This document shows, in pieces, positions 7,777 to 16,072 of a stretch of DNA of 64,000 nucleotides. This stretch comes from Afipia sp. (lineage in GTDB: Bacteria > Pseudomonadota > Alphaproteobacteria > Rhizobiales > Xanthobacteraceae), in the NCBI GenBank assembly GCA_030652315.1, contig JAUSAX010000089.1, forward strand, positions 39,980-103,979, written 5' to 3'. Position numbers and translations under genes: made by a program. Within the stretch, counting starts at the first letter, position 1. Every line of letters starts with the position of its first letter. Under the pieces are notes generated by a model. It saw only the letters and a program-made list of their open reading frames with translations, had not been told where the DNA came from and did not search any database.

Positions 7777-8628
7777 TTGTCAGTTACGCATGCTACCCCG
7801 AACGCATCCGCGACATCGAAGGCCGCGGGCATTCCAGGCGTGAAGCACGTCATTGCCGTGGCGTCCGGCAAGGGCGGCGTCGGCAAGTCGACGACCTCGT
7901 GTAACCTCGCACTCGGGTTTGCGACGCTGGGACTGAAAGTCGGCATTCTCGATGCCGATATCTACGGCCCATCACAGCCGAGGCTGTTCGGCCTGCGCGG
8001 CAAGCCGCGCCTGCTCGGGCCGCGCATGCTGGAGCCGCTGGAGCGGTTCGGGGTCAAGGTGATGTCGATCGGGTTTCTGGTCGAGGAAGACAACGCCATG
8101 GTCTGGCGTGGGCCAATGGTGATCTCGGCCATCACACAGATGCTGCGCGAGGTCGCCTGGAATGATCTCGACATCCTTGTCGTTGATCTGCCACCGGGCA
8201 CCGGCGACGCGCAACTCACCATGGCACAGCAGACGCCGCTGGCAGGTGCGGTCATCGTCTCGACGCCACAGGACATCGCCCTGATCGACGCGCGGCGCGG
8301 CATCGAGATGTTCAAGAAGGTCAATGTGCCACTTTTGGGATTGATCGAGAACATGGCGAGCTTCTGCTGCCCGACCTGCAATCATGTCACGCCGATTTTT
8401 GGACACGGCGGCGCGCGGCTTGAAGCCGAAAAGCGCGGCATCCCGTTCCTCGGCGAAATTCCGCTCGACATGGCCATCCGCCAGACGTCGGACGACGGAC
8501 GCCCGATCGTCGCAACCGATCCTGAGGGCGTTCATGCGAAGCACTATATCGGCATCGCGCGCCAGCTCTGGACGTCCATCACCACCGGCGCCGCGGCCAG
8601 ACCCGCGCCGCGTATCGTGATCGAGTAA
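7777..8628 (+). CDS. Mrp/NBP35-family iron-sulfur carrier ATPase
   Basis: A 283-residue P-loop protein with the deviant Walker A GKGGVGKSTTSCNLALGFA near residue 31, the DADIYGPSQPRLFG switch region, DLPPGTGDAQL and a CPTC motif (SFCCPTCNH) near residue 192. That CxxC bridges a [4Fe-4S] cluster between subunits in ApbC/Mrp proteins. It lacks the N-terminal DUF59 domain common in housekeeping Mrp. The start is TTG with AGGAG 8 bp upstream, the only start with a good ribosome-binding site. It lies 39 bp after the ferredoxin-like gene and 3 bp before fdhD. Inference: a dedicated Fe-S cluster carrier for FDH or the ferredoxin-like partner. Confidence 0.9.
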   Translation: MSVTHATPNASATSKAAGIPGVKHVIAVASGKGGVGKSTTSCNLALGFATLGLKVGILDADIYGPSQPRLFGLRGKPRLLGPRMLEPLERFGVKVMSIGFLVEEDNAMVWRGPMVISAITQMLREVAWNDLDILVVDLPPGTGDAQLTMAQQTPLAGAVIVSTPQDIALIDARRGIEMFKKVNVPLLGLIENMASFCCPTCNHVTPIFGHGGARLEAEKRGIPFLGEIPLDMAIRQTSDDGRPIVATDPEGVHAKHYIGIARQLWTSITTGAAARPAPRIVIE

Positions 8629-8631
8629 GCC

Positions 8632-9564
8632 ATGACAAACGCAACACGGATCATATCCGAAAGTGCAAAGATCAAAGAGGCAAAGCCCAAAGCTATGTCC
8701 GCACCGCGCGTGATGCCGGATCCACAGAACCCGCGGCTGACCGAGCGCGTCGTGGGTATCGACCAAACCGGCGCATCAATCGAGATCAGTGTCCCGGTCG
8801 AGCGTCCGCTGACCCTCTATCTGAACGCGCAGGAGATCGTCACCATGATGACGATCAACGACTATCCGGAATATCTCGCGCTCGGCTATCTCCTCAATCA
8901 GAACATGCTCAAGCCAGACGATGTCGTAACTGAAGTCGTCTACGACGACGATCTCCAAGTGGTGGTCGTCTACACTGAGCGCGGCACCAATTTTGAAGAG
9001 AAGCTGAAGAAAAAGACGCTCACCTCAGGCTGCGCACAAGGCACCGCATTCGGCGACCTGATGGAAGCCATCGAGGGCGCTTCGCTGCCCCATGCCGAAT
9101 TGCGCACATCATGGCTCTATCAGATGACCCACGCCGTCAACACCGCGCCCTCGCTCTATCTCGAAGCCGGCGCCATCCATGGCTGCGTGCTTTGCAAGGA
9201 AGGCGAACCGATCTGCTACATGGAAGACGTCGGACGGCACAACGCCGTCGATAAGATTGCCGGCTGGGCCTGGCGGCACAAGGTCGATGTCGCCGACAAA
9301 ATCATGTACACCACCGGACGCCTCACCTCCGAAATGGTGATTAAGACGGTGCGGATGGGCATTCCCATTCTGGTGTCGCGATCCGGCTTCACCGCATGGG
9401 GCGTTGAACTGGCCCGGCAGGTCGGACTGACATTGATCGGCCGGACCAAGGGCAAGCGGTTCATCGCCCTGTCAGGACAGGAACGGATCGTGTTCGACCA
9501 GAGCCTCGAATTTGTCGCGGAAGAATCTGCGCACCACCGGCGCAAGGGCAGCGACGATGACTGA
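8632..9564 (+). CDS. fdhD: Formate dehydrogenase accessory sulfurtransferase
   Basis: A 310-residue FdhD protein. Recognisable family blocks are [86 protein letters not shown] and [13 protein letters not shown]. FdhD carries sulfur from IscS to the molybdenum cofactor of formate dehydrogenase. The flexible sulfur-relay loop reads [12 protein letters not shown]: only one cysteine, where E. coli FdhD has CGVC. The start is 3 bp after the Mrp gene stop, and the end overlaps mobA. Its presence ties the whole run to FDH maturation. Confidence 0.95.
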   Translation: MTNATRIISESAKIKEAKPKAMSAPRVMPDPQNPRLTERVVGIDQTGASIEISVPVERPLTLYLNAQEIVTMMTINDYPEYLALGYLLNQNMLKPDDVVTEVVYDDDLQVVVVYTERGTNFEEKLKKKTLTSGCAQGTAFGDLMEAIEGASLPHAELRTSWLYQMTHAVNTAPSLYLEAGAIHGCVLCKEGEPICYMEDVGRHNAVDKIAGWAWRHKVDVADKIMYTTGRLTSEMVIKTVRMGIPILVSRSGFTAWGVELARQVGLTLIGRTKGKRFIALSGQERIVFDQSLEFVAEESAHHRRKGSDDD

Positions 9565-10186
9565 CGACCGGCCACCGACGCTCGGCGTTCTCCTTGCCGG
9601 CGGACTAGCACGGCGCATGGGCGGCGGCGACAAGCCGATGAAAACCATTGGCGGCCGCACCATCCTCGAACGCGTGGTCGCTCGGCTTGCCCCGCAATGC
9701 GACGGGCTCATTCTCAATGCCAATGGAGATCCCGCACGCTTCGCGTCGTTTGGGCTGCCTGTCGTCGCGGATTCTGTCGAAGGATTTGCAGGTCCTCTCG
9801 CCGGCGTGCTGACGGCGCTCGACTGGGCTGCCGTGCACCGGCCGGATGTCGAATGGGTGCTCAGCGCGGCGACAGATTGTCCGTTCCTGCCGCGCGATCT
9901 AGTCGAGCGCTTGCTGCATGCGCAGATCGAGGAAGGCGCACAACTCGCGGTCGCAGCGTCAGGGGACCAGACTCATCCGGTGATTGGGCTTTGGAACGTC
10001 GCACTGCGCGGCGAACTGCGGCACGCGCTGGTGGTGGAAGACATGCGCAAAATCGATCGCTGGACCGCCCGTTACAAGCTGGCGACGGTAACGTGGCCGG
10101 ACAAGCCGGTCGATCCGTTCTTCAACGCCAACACCATCGAGGACGTCGCAGAGGCAGAGCAACTCGCAGCGCTCGACGACGCCTGA
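9557..10186 (+). CDS. mobA: Molybdenum cofactor guanylyltransferase
   Basis: A 209-residue nucleotidyltransferase with the MobA signature [20 protein letters not shown] at the N-terminus, then [20 protein letters not shown] and [13 protein letters not shown]. It transfers GMP to molybdopterin, giving the bis-MGD form needed by formate dehydrogenase. The ATG at 9557 overlaps the end of fdhD by 8 bp. A longer reading starting at 9512 would lie inside fdhD and is not supported. The C-terminal [23 protein letters not shown] matches the MobA end. The gene closes the plus-strand run; moeA faces it on the other strand. Confidence 0.95.
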   Translation: MTDDRPPTLGVLLAGGLARRMGGGDKPMKTIGGRTILERVVARLAPQCDGLILNANGDPARFASFGLPVVADSVEGFAGPLAGVLTALDWAAVHRPDVEWVLSAATDCPFLPRDLVERLLHAQIEEGAQLAVAASGDQTHPVIGLWNVALRGELRHALVVEDMRKIDRWTARYKLATVTWPDKPVDPFFNANTIEDVAEAEQLAALDDA

Positions 10187-10196
10187 TCCGCCTAAA

Positions 10197-12146
10197 TTAT
10201 GCCGGGCGGAATCCCGCCAGCTCCAGCGCCGCGCGCGTTTCTGGTGACGTCAGCGAACCCAGAAAAGCTTGCACGGCGGGACGCTGCTTTCGCGCGGTCA
10301 CGAGCGCAAAATCGTAGTGCTCTTCGGCGAACGGAATAAATCCAAGTCCGGCCGCACGCGCGACCGGTGCGATGGTCATGCCCCAGTCAGCGCGATTCTG
10401 CGCAACCGCTGCCGCGACAGCATTGTGCGAGCGCGGCTGATTCCAGTAACCGTCTGGCCGCGCTTCTCCCAGCAGACGATCAATCAGGATGCGTGTGCCT
10501 GCCCCCTGATTGCGGTTGACCATCAAACAGGAAGGGTCCTTAAGCGCAGCGCGCACCGCGTCTTCGGCGTTGAGACCTTCAAAGCGTTTGTCCCCGGCGC
10601 GGAATACGATGCCCTGCATCCGCCGATAGCCCGGCACGAGTTCAAGGCCATCGGCAAGAAAAGGAACGTTGTATGTGTCTGTCTTCTCATCGAGCAGATG
10701 GATCGGTGCAAGATCGCATTCGCCGCGCCGTGCCGCGGACAATCCGCCAAGACTTCCTACCGAAATCGAACGCACCGACAGACCAGCGCGCGCCAATGGT
10801 CCAGTGACGAGATCGAGGCCAGTGCAATGACTCCCCACAATGACGAGATCCGGGACGCGCACATGCGGCGTGAACAGCGTCACCTCCGATTGAGTTCCTG
10901 CCGGCATCTGCTCGGCGAGCGCATCGATCTTCAGAAACCCGTCAGCCTGAGCAAACGACGTAATTGCGCCGGATCCCTTGCCGGTCGGATACGCAACCAA
11001 TCCGTCATCGCCCTCGACCAGCGATACCATCACGAATTCCGTACGGCCGAGTTCCGAGGCAATCCGCACCGGCACCTTCGCCATCACGCGCGCATCGTTA
11101 CGCGGCGGCAAACCGGCGAGACGGCGCAATACGGGCACGATCATGTCGTGAAACGTGAACATCGCCGACGTGGGAAAGCCCGGCAGAATGACAACAGGCT
11201 TGCCATCGCATACCGCGAGGCACAGCGGCTTGCCGGGCTTCAGTGCGACGCCGTGCGCGATGATACCTGGTTTACCTAGCCGCACAACGATACGGTGAGA
11301 GACATCGCCCTCGCCTTTCGAGGTGCCGCCGGAAAGAATGAGCATGTCGCTGGTCGCAAGCGCTTCGCGCATGACAGCTTCGAGCTTGTCCTCTTGGTCC
11401 GGAAACGCTCCGAGAAATACCGCCTCGCCCCCATTTTCGGATACCGCAGCCGCGACGATTGCGCCGTTGGTGTCGTAGATCGCAGCCGGACGCAGCGGCA
11501 AACCGGGTTGAACAAGTTCGTCGCCGGTGGAAATGATCGCAACGCGAGGTTTCCTCACCACGGAGACGCGTGCGACACCGGATGCAGCGAGCATGCCAAT
11601 TTCGCGCGAGCCGATCAGCGTCCCTGCCCTTAACAAGATTTCGCCACGCGCGATGTCAGACCCTGCATATGACACGAACTGCCCCGGCGACGTCGCGCGC
11701 ATGATCTCGATCGCACCCGCGCCCGCTGGCTGCGTGTGCTCGACCATCACGACGGCGTCGGCACCGCGCGGAATGGGACCACCCGTCGCAATCGGCGTCG
11801 CCGTACCTTTTACCACGGGCAATTGCGGTGCGGTTCCGCATGCGATGACCTCGCTGTTCAGGCGAAGACAAACCGGGAACGCCTCACCCGCGGCAACGAG
11901 ATCGGCGGAACGCACAGCAAAGCCATCGACGTTGGAGCGATCGAATGGCGGGACATCGACAACGGCAAATACATCGCTTGCCAGCGCGCCCCCAAGCGCT
12001 TCGGCCAACGCGCGGTTGTCTGCGGCCAGATCACGCGGAAACAGCGCGGCTTCAAAGCGGGCAAGCGCATCCTCGCGCGACAGGATCGTCAGAAACTGTT
12101 CCTGGTCGAGGCCTGCGGTGTTCAGCGACGCGTTCGGCTTGATCAT
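10197..12146 (-). CDS. MoeA fused to a C-terminal solute-binding-like (PBP) domain
   Basis: A 649-residue fusion. Residues 1 to about 415 are MoeA, the molybdenum insertase: DVPPFDRSNVDGFAVRSAD, LSGGTSKGEGDVSHR, ALKPGKPLCLAV and ILPGFPTSAMFTFHDM. From about 430 to the end is a type-2 periplasmic-binding-protein-like domain (DLVIVGSHCTGLDLV..., RRGECDLAPIHLLD, MVNRNQGAGTRILIDRLLG, NRADWGMTIAPVA) as in LysR or molybdate sensors, but without a signal peptide, so it is cytoplasmic. Known: MoeA-PBP fusions occur in archaea and some bacteria, with the added domain thought to bind an anion or cofactor. Gap to the second moeA-type gene is 9 bp. Confidence 0.92.
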   Translation of the reverse strand: MIKPNASLNTAGLDQEQFLTILSREDALARFEAALFPRDLAADNRALAEALGGALASDVFAVVDVPPFDRSNVDGFAVRSADLVAAGEAFPVCLRLNSEVIACGTAPQLPVVKGTATPIATGGPIPRGADAVVMVEHTQPAGAGAIEIMRATSPGQFVSYAGSDIARGEILLRAGTLIGSREIGMLAASGVARVSVVRKPRVAIISTGDELVQPGLPLRPAAIYDTNGAIVAAAVSENGGEAVFLGAFPDQEDKLEAVMREALATSDMLILSGGTSKGEGDVSHRIVVRLGKPGIIAHGVALKPGKPLCLAVCDGKPVVILPGFPTSAMFTFHDMIVPVLRRLAGLPPRNDARVMAKVPVRIASELGRTEFVMVSLVEGDDGLVAYPTGKGSGAITSFAQADGFLKIDALAEQMPAGTQSEVTLFTPHVRVPDLVIVGSHCTGLDLVTGPLARAGLSVRSISVGSLGGLSAARRGECDLAPIHLLDEKTDTYNVPFLADGLELVPGYRRMQGIVFRAGDKRFEGLNAEDAVRAALKDPSCLMVNRNQGAGTRILIDRLLGEARPDGYWNQPRSHNAVAAAVAQNRADWGMTIAPVARAAGLGFIPFAEEHYDFALVTARKQRPAVQAFLGSLTSPETRAALELAGFRPA

Positions 12147-12155
12147 CTTATGGTC

Positions 12156-13286
12156 TCACGTCATATCGCGAAGCGGAAATGCGCCGACCGCCGTCCCGGC
12201 TGCATAGCCTTCGCTGTCTCCCGCTACAACGAGCCACGCTTCGCTACGAGCTATAGCGTCCAGCGAAAGCTGACCGGCTGCAATCGGCATCCACTTGTCA
12301 TCCAGTGTTACCAACAGCATGATCTCCGCAACACCGATAGACGAAGAAACCTTGCGCGCAAGGGAGCGAACGATTTCCTGTCGCGGCGGCCGCGCCGTGA
12401 GCAGGTCCAGTGCCGGTTGAACCAGCATCAAGCAAACCGCCAACGCCTGATCGGGGAAGCCGGGAGTTGCTATAACCGGCGTTGTGCCGATCTTTGCGAC
12501 CGCCGCCGTGCGCCCGGGCTGCAGCGCAAGTCCATGCGCCAAAACAACACCACGTGTTGCCAGCGCCTGAACCGTTGAATCAGTGCGGCCGACGCCTGTG
12601 CCCCCGACTGTTATCAACAAATCGTAAGCGCCTTCGCCCACAGCGGTAGAAATGCTGGCGGCGTCGCGTCCCATTGTCCGCACACCAACCGCTCGGGCAC
12701 CGGCAGCTTTCGCAAATTCAAGAATAAACTGCGAGGATGCTGTACTGTCATCTGTAGAAGGCACATCGATGACGCACACGCGCGGAGATCGTATCTGAAT
12801 GCGATCCAGTCCTATGACGCGGAGAGCAAGCGTCTCGCGCGCATTTACCCGCCGCCCCGGCGAAATGACAAAACGCCCAGCCGAGACATCGTCTCCGGCT
12901 CGGCGAATGCCATGACCGGGAACTGCCTCAGCGAGAACCTGAAACATCGGTCCGATCTGTTCGACCAGATCGGCATCAAGCACGCAGTCACAATGGTCCG
13001 GCAGACGATCGCCCGCCTCGACCCAGACCGGCTGGACAGATAGAGGCAGTGGAGAATAGGACGATGCGCCGACAATATCGCGGGAGGGTAATGCCCAACC
13101 GTCAATGACCGCGATATTGAACACTGGGTACGCCATTTGGAGCGACGCAGCCTCAGCTGCGATGCCGCCGACAGACTCCGCAAGCGACGCGTCGATGGGC
13201 TCAACCGGATTCACACCCTCGAGCAGAAAACGAAGGGCGACATCGAGCGGGGTTAACGCGGCCGGCAAACGCTGTGTCATCTTCAC
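12156..13286 (-). CDS. Second MoeA-like molybdopterin-binding protein
   Basis: A 376-residue protein with a weaker MoeA pattern: VFNIAVIDGWALPSRD, RRAGDDVSAGRFVISPGRRVN, LITVGGTGVGRTDSTV, LQPGRTAAVAKIG and VIATPGFPDQALAVCLM. It lacks the fused binding domain of its neighbour and is diverged from standard MoeA in the Mo-insertion segment (VIDGWAL for the usual MDGYA). It probably forms an operon with the MoeA fusion (9-bp gap) and lies upstream of it. Two moeA paralogues side by side suggest division of labour, for example tungsten versus molybdenum or a partner for the fusion. That is inference. Confidence 0.85.
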   Translation of the reverse strand: MKMTQRLPAALTPLDVALRFLLEGVNPVEPIDASLAESVGGIAAEAASLQMAYPVFNIAVIDGWALPSRDIVGASSYSPLPLSVQPVWVEAGDRLPDHCDCVLDADLVEQIGPMFQVLAEAVPGHGIRRAGDDVSAGRFVISPGRRVNARETLALRVIGLDRIQIRSPRVCVIDVPSTDDSTASSQFILEFAKAAGARAVGVRTMGRDAASISTAVGEGAYDLLITVGGTGVGRTDSTVQALATRGVVLAHGLALQPGRTAAVAKIGTTPVIATPGFPDQALAVCLMLVQPALDLLTARPPRQEIVRSLARKVSSSIGVAEIMLLVTLDDKWMPIAAGQLSLDAIARSEAWLVVAGDSEGYAAGTAVGAFPLRDMT

Positions 13287-13397
13287 GCTCGATGACGGCT
13301 CGTTGTGCGGGATATCAGCAGCGGACGCTCAGGAACCATCTCAAATATGGGACGTTGAGGAGGAGATCTCATTCAGCTTTACCCACAGAGGTTCAAA

Positions 13398-13688
13398 ATG
13401 CGCACTCAACTCATCGCGGCCGCCGTTGCGGGTCTATTTGCTGCAACGCAATCGCTGGCGCAATCTCCCGCGCCCGCAAGCGAAAAGCCCGAGACGAGTT
13501 GCAATACTACATCATCAGGCACGACCACGGGCAATGCCGACACCAAGGCACAAACTTCGACAAGTATGGAAAAGAGCGCGATTCTGCCATCAGCAGGCGG
13601 ACACGCCAGTTCCGCCGCCCCTACGGTGCAGAGCGACGGAAAACCGATGGAAGTGCGGCCGGATTGTCCGCCTGAAACGAAGAAGTAA
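13398..13688 (+). CDS. Small secreted Ser/Thr-rich protein, unknown function
   Basis: A 96-residue protein with a clear Sec signal peptide (MRTQLIAAAVAGLFAATQSLAQ), followed by a polar Ser/Thr/Ala/Pro-rich stretch ending CPPETKK. Two cysteines remain in the mature part, one near residue 35 and one near residue 91, so a single disulfide is possible. AGAGG lies about 8 bp before the ATG. It is divergent from the moeA pair. No family recognised; the low-complexity body suggests a periplasmic, disordered protein. Codon use is like its neighbours. Confidence 0.7.
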   Translation: MRTQLIAAAVAGLFAATQSLAQSPAPASEKPETSCNTTSSGTTTGNADTKAQTSTSMEKSAILPSAGGHASSAAPTVQSDGKPMEVRPDCPPETKK

Positions 13689-13709
13689 ACCTCTCGCCCC
13701 GGCCCGTCC

Positions 13710-14546
13710 TCAGGATGCCTTTTTCTCGGCGTTGGGGAAGAAAAGCTGCTTGCCGTTGACCTGATAGGCCGCAATGGCGCTCTGCCCGTCAGGTGAGATC
13801 AACCAGTCGATAAAGCTTTGGCCGAGGTCTTTCTTCACCGCCGGATGCTTCTCCGGGTTCACCAGAATGACGCCATATTGGTTAAACAGCCGCTTGTCGC
13901 CCTCGACCGCGATGACGAGATCACCGGGGTTCTTGAAAGAAAGCCAGGTGCCCCGGTCGGAAACCACGTAGGCATTCATCGCACCGGCTGTGTTAAGCGC
14001 GGCACCCATGCCCTGCCCGATTTCGCGATACCACGGACCCTTGGTGGTCTCGAGATCGACACCGGCCTGTTTCCACAGCGCAAGTTCAGCCGAATGCGTA
14101 CCTGATTTATCGCCTCGGGAGACGAACGGCACAGCTTTTCCCTGAATAGCCTTTAGTGCGGCGATAATGTCCTTCGATCCACCGACGCCCGCCGGATCGC
14201 TTTTCGGGCCGATCAGGACGAAGTCATTATACATGACATCGAAGCGCTTCACGCCGTGCCCTTCGGCGACGAATTTTTCTTCCTGCGACTTTGCGTGCAC
14301 GAAGACGACATCGGCATCGCCGCGCCGCGCTGTATCCAGCGCCTGTCCAGTGCCTTGCGCGATGACCTTCACCTCGATTCCGGTTTTGGCCTTGAACAAG
14401 GGCAAGATGTAACCGAACAGGCCGGAATCCTGCGTCGATGTGGTCGAAGCCACGACAATGGATTTGTCCTGCGCGGAGCTAGGTGTTGCGAACGCCACCG
14501 CGAGCAACGAGAGCGCAAAGGAAAGAGAAGCGTATAGGCGTTTCAT
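13710..14546 (-). CDS. tupA: Tungstate/molybdate ABC transporter substrate-binding protein (TupA-like)
   Basis: A 278-residue periplasmic binding protein with a signal peptide ending SSAQ, then IVVASTTSTQDSGLFGYILPLF. The TTS motif at the mature N-terminus is the oxyanion-binding signature of TupA/WtpA-like tungstate binders. Other blocks are GDADVVFVHAKSQEEKFVAEG, PFVSRGDKSGTHSAELALW and YVVSDRGTWLSF. It is the last gene of a tupB-tupC-tupA run, which is unusual because the binding protein often comes first. Specificity for tungstate rather than molybdate cannot be proven from sequence; the adjacent FDH could use either metal. Confidence 0.9.
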   Translation of the reverse strand: MKRLYASLSFALSLLAVAFATPSSAQDKSIVVASTTSTQDSGLFGYILPLFKAKTGIEVKVIAQGTGQALDTARRGDADVVFVHAKSQEEKFVAEGHGVKRFDVMYNDFVLIGPKSDPAGVGGSKDIIAALKAIQGKAVPFVSRGDKSGTHSAELALWKQAGVDLETTKGPWYREIGQGMGAALNTAGAMNAYVVSDRGTWLSFKNPGDLVIAVEGDKRLFNQYGVILVNPEKHPAVKKDLGQSFIDWLISPDGQSAIAAYQVNGKQLFFPNAEKKAS

Positions 14547-14569
14547 GACATGTCCCTCAAGAGTTCGGT

Positions 14570-15298
14570 TCAGACAACGAGATCGCCGTTTACGAAGGCC
14601 ACAGCCTCCGACGTCGACGGGTTTTTGAGAAAATCTTTTGCCGGGGTCTGCTCGCGTACGCTGCCCCGCACCATGAAAACAACGTCTCCGGCAAGCCGCC
14701 GCACCTGGCCGAGATCGTGCGACGCCATCACGATCTTGATGCCGGATTGGGCGGCAATCCGAATGATCTCCTCCACGCCGCGAGTGGCGGCCGGATCAAG
14801 ACTCGCGGTCGGCTCGTCGAGCAGAAGCAGTTCGGGATCGCGCGCCAGAGCACGCGCCAGCGCCAGCCGCTGCTGCTCGCCCCCCGACAAGCGGCGAGCA
14901 GGACGCAGGGCCAGATCCGACAGGCCCACGCGCTCGAGCAATTCGGTTGTGCGGGCAGCCAGTTTCTCCCGCGGATAGTCCGCATGGGTCAGCCCATAGG
15001 CGATGTTGGCCGCCACAGTCCGGCGCAACATTACCGGCCGCTGGAACACGAACGCGCGGCGTGTCGGCTTTGCGTCGGCGCGACCGCCCCACGTGATGCG
15101 GCCTTCGGTCGGCATCGCAAGCCCCATGCACAGGCGCAGCAAGGTGCTCTTGCCCGCGCCATTGGGCCCAATAACAAGCGTCGGCGAACCAGACGATAAC
15201 GTCAGGGTGAGGCGATCGAGGATCGTCGTGACGCCGGCCCGCACCGAGACGCGATCGAAGACAATGGGAAGATCGGTCACCGGCGCCCGCATCGTCAT
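14570..15298 (-). CDS. tupC: Tungstate/molybdate ABC transporter ATP-binding protein
   Basis: A 242-residue ABC ATPase. Walker A is [12 protein letters not shown]-loop FVFQRP, signature LSGGEQQRLALARAL, Walker B ELLLLDEPTASLD, followed by the H-loop in MASHDL. The start at 15298 (MTMRAPVTD) overlaps the permease stop in a TGATGA arrangement, giving tight coupling. A longer in-frame start exists but lies within the permease gene. It energises the TupB permease. The length is that of stand-alone tungstate ATPases, without the MOP anion-sensing domain of ModC. Confidence 0.92.
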   Translation of the reverse strand: MTMRAPVTDLPIVFDRVSVRAGVTTILDRLTLTLSSGSPTLVIGPNGAGKSTLLRLCMGLAMPTEGRITWGGRADAKPTRRAFVFQRPVMLRRTVAANIAYGLTHADYPREKLAARTTELLERVGLSDLALRPARRLSGGEQQRLALARALARDPELLLLDEPTASLDPAATRGVEEIIRIAAQSGIKIVMASHDLGQVRRLAGDVVFMVRGSVREQTPAKDFLKNPSTSEAVAFVNGDLVV

Positions 15299-15987
15299 CC
15301 CGCCTGCCGTTCGGACCAGACCCGTGCACCCCACGCGGCGGCGTTGATCGCCAGAACGATCATCACAAGGATCATGCCCAGACCAAGCGCAAGCGGCAGA
15401 TTGCCTTTCGACGTTTCAAGCGCAATCGCCGTGGTCATGGTGCGGGTGAAGCCTTCTATGTTGCCGCCGACAATCATGACGGCGCCGACTTCCGCCGCCG
15501 CGCGCCCAAATCCTGCAAGCAGCGCAGTCAGCAGACTGAACCGCGCGTCCCACAACAGTGTCGTTATGCGACCAAACGGACCAACATCCATCGCCGACAG
15601 TTCGTCGCGGTATTCGATCCAGAGATCTTCGATAGTTTGGCGCGTGAGGGCTGCGATGATCGGCACGATCAACACCGCCTGCGCGATAATCATCGCCGTC
15701 GGCGTAAACAGGATGCCGAGGTTGCCGAGCGGTCCGGAGCGCGACAGCAGGAGATAGACTGCAAGACCAACAACGACGGGCGGCAGCCCCATGAAGGCAT
15801 TGACGATCACCACGATCGCGCTTCTTCCAGGGAAGCGCATCAGCGCAAGCAACGCACCAAGCGGCAAGCCGACAAGGGCCGCGAGAACAACCGCCGAAAG
15901 GCTGACGGCCAGCGACAATCTGACAATGGCGAACAGCGTCGCATCGCCGCTCATGATCAATTGCCAGGCACTCAATCCGTCCAGCAT
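15295..15987 (-). CDS. tupB: Tungstate/molybdate ABC transporter permease
   Basis: A 230-residue integral membrane protein with about five hydrophobic segments and the EAA-type loop (ALTRQTIEDLWIEYRDELSAMDVGPFGRITTLLWDARF). The motif AGFGRAAAEVGAVMIVGGNIEGFTRTMTTAIALETSKGN is typical of TupB. It is the first gene of the operon and is divergent from the HTH regulator gene, sharing an 85-bp promoter region with it. It forms the inner-membrane channel for the oxyanion delivered by TupA. Confidence 0.92.
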   Translation of the reverse strand: MLDGLSAWQLIMSGDATLFAIVRLSLAVSLSAVVLAALVGLPLGALLALMRFPGRSAIVVIVNAFMGLPPVVVGLAVYLLLSRSGPLGNLGILFTPTAMIIAQAVLIVPIIAALTRQTIEDLWIEYRDELSAMDVGPFGRITTLLWDARFSLLTALLAGFGRAAAEVGAVMIVGGNIEGFTRTMTTAIALETSKGNLPLALGLGMILVMIVLAINAAAWGARVWSERQAG

Positions 15988-16072
15988 GACTTCCCCCTTG
16001 TGTGTAATCCTGCATATTTTTCAGCCATGTCAATGAATTGAAAAAAAACATGAATATGCATATAAATGCAGG
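15988..16072. promoter_or_regulatory. Shared tup/regulator promoter region with symmetric sites
   Basis: This 85-bp AT-rich gap separates the divergent tupB and regulator genes. It contains ATATGCATAT (16054-16063), a 10-bp palindrome, and an outer inverted pair CCTGCAT (16009-16015) and ATGCAGG (16066-16072). The right-hand copy ends at the regulator's ATG, so occupancy could block both promoters. Inference: an operator for the divergent HTH-PBP regulator. Confidence 0.5.
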
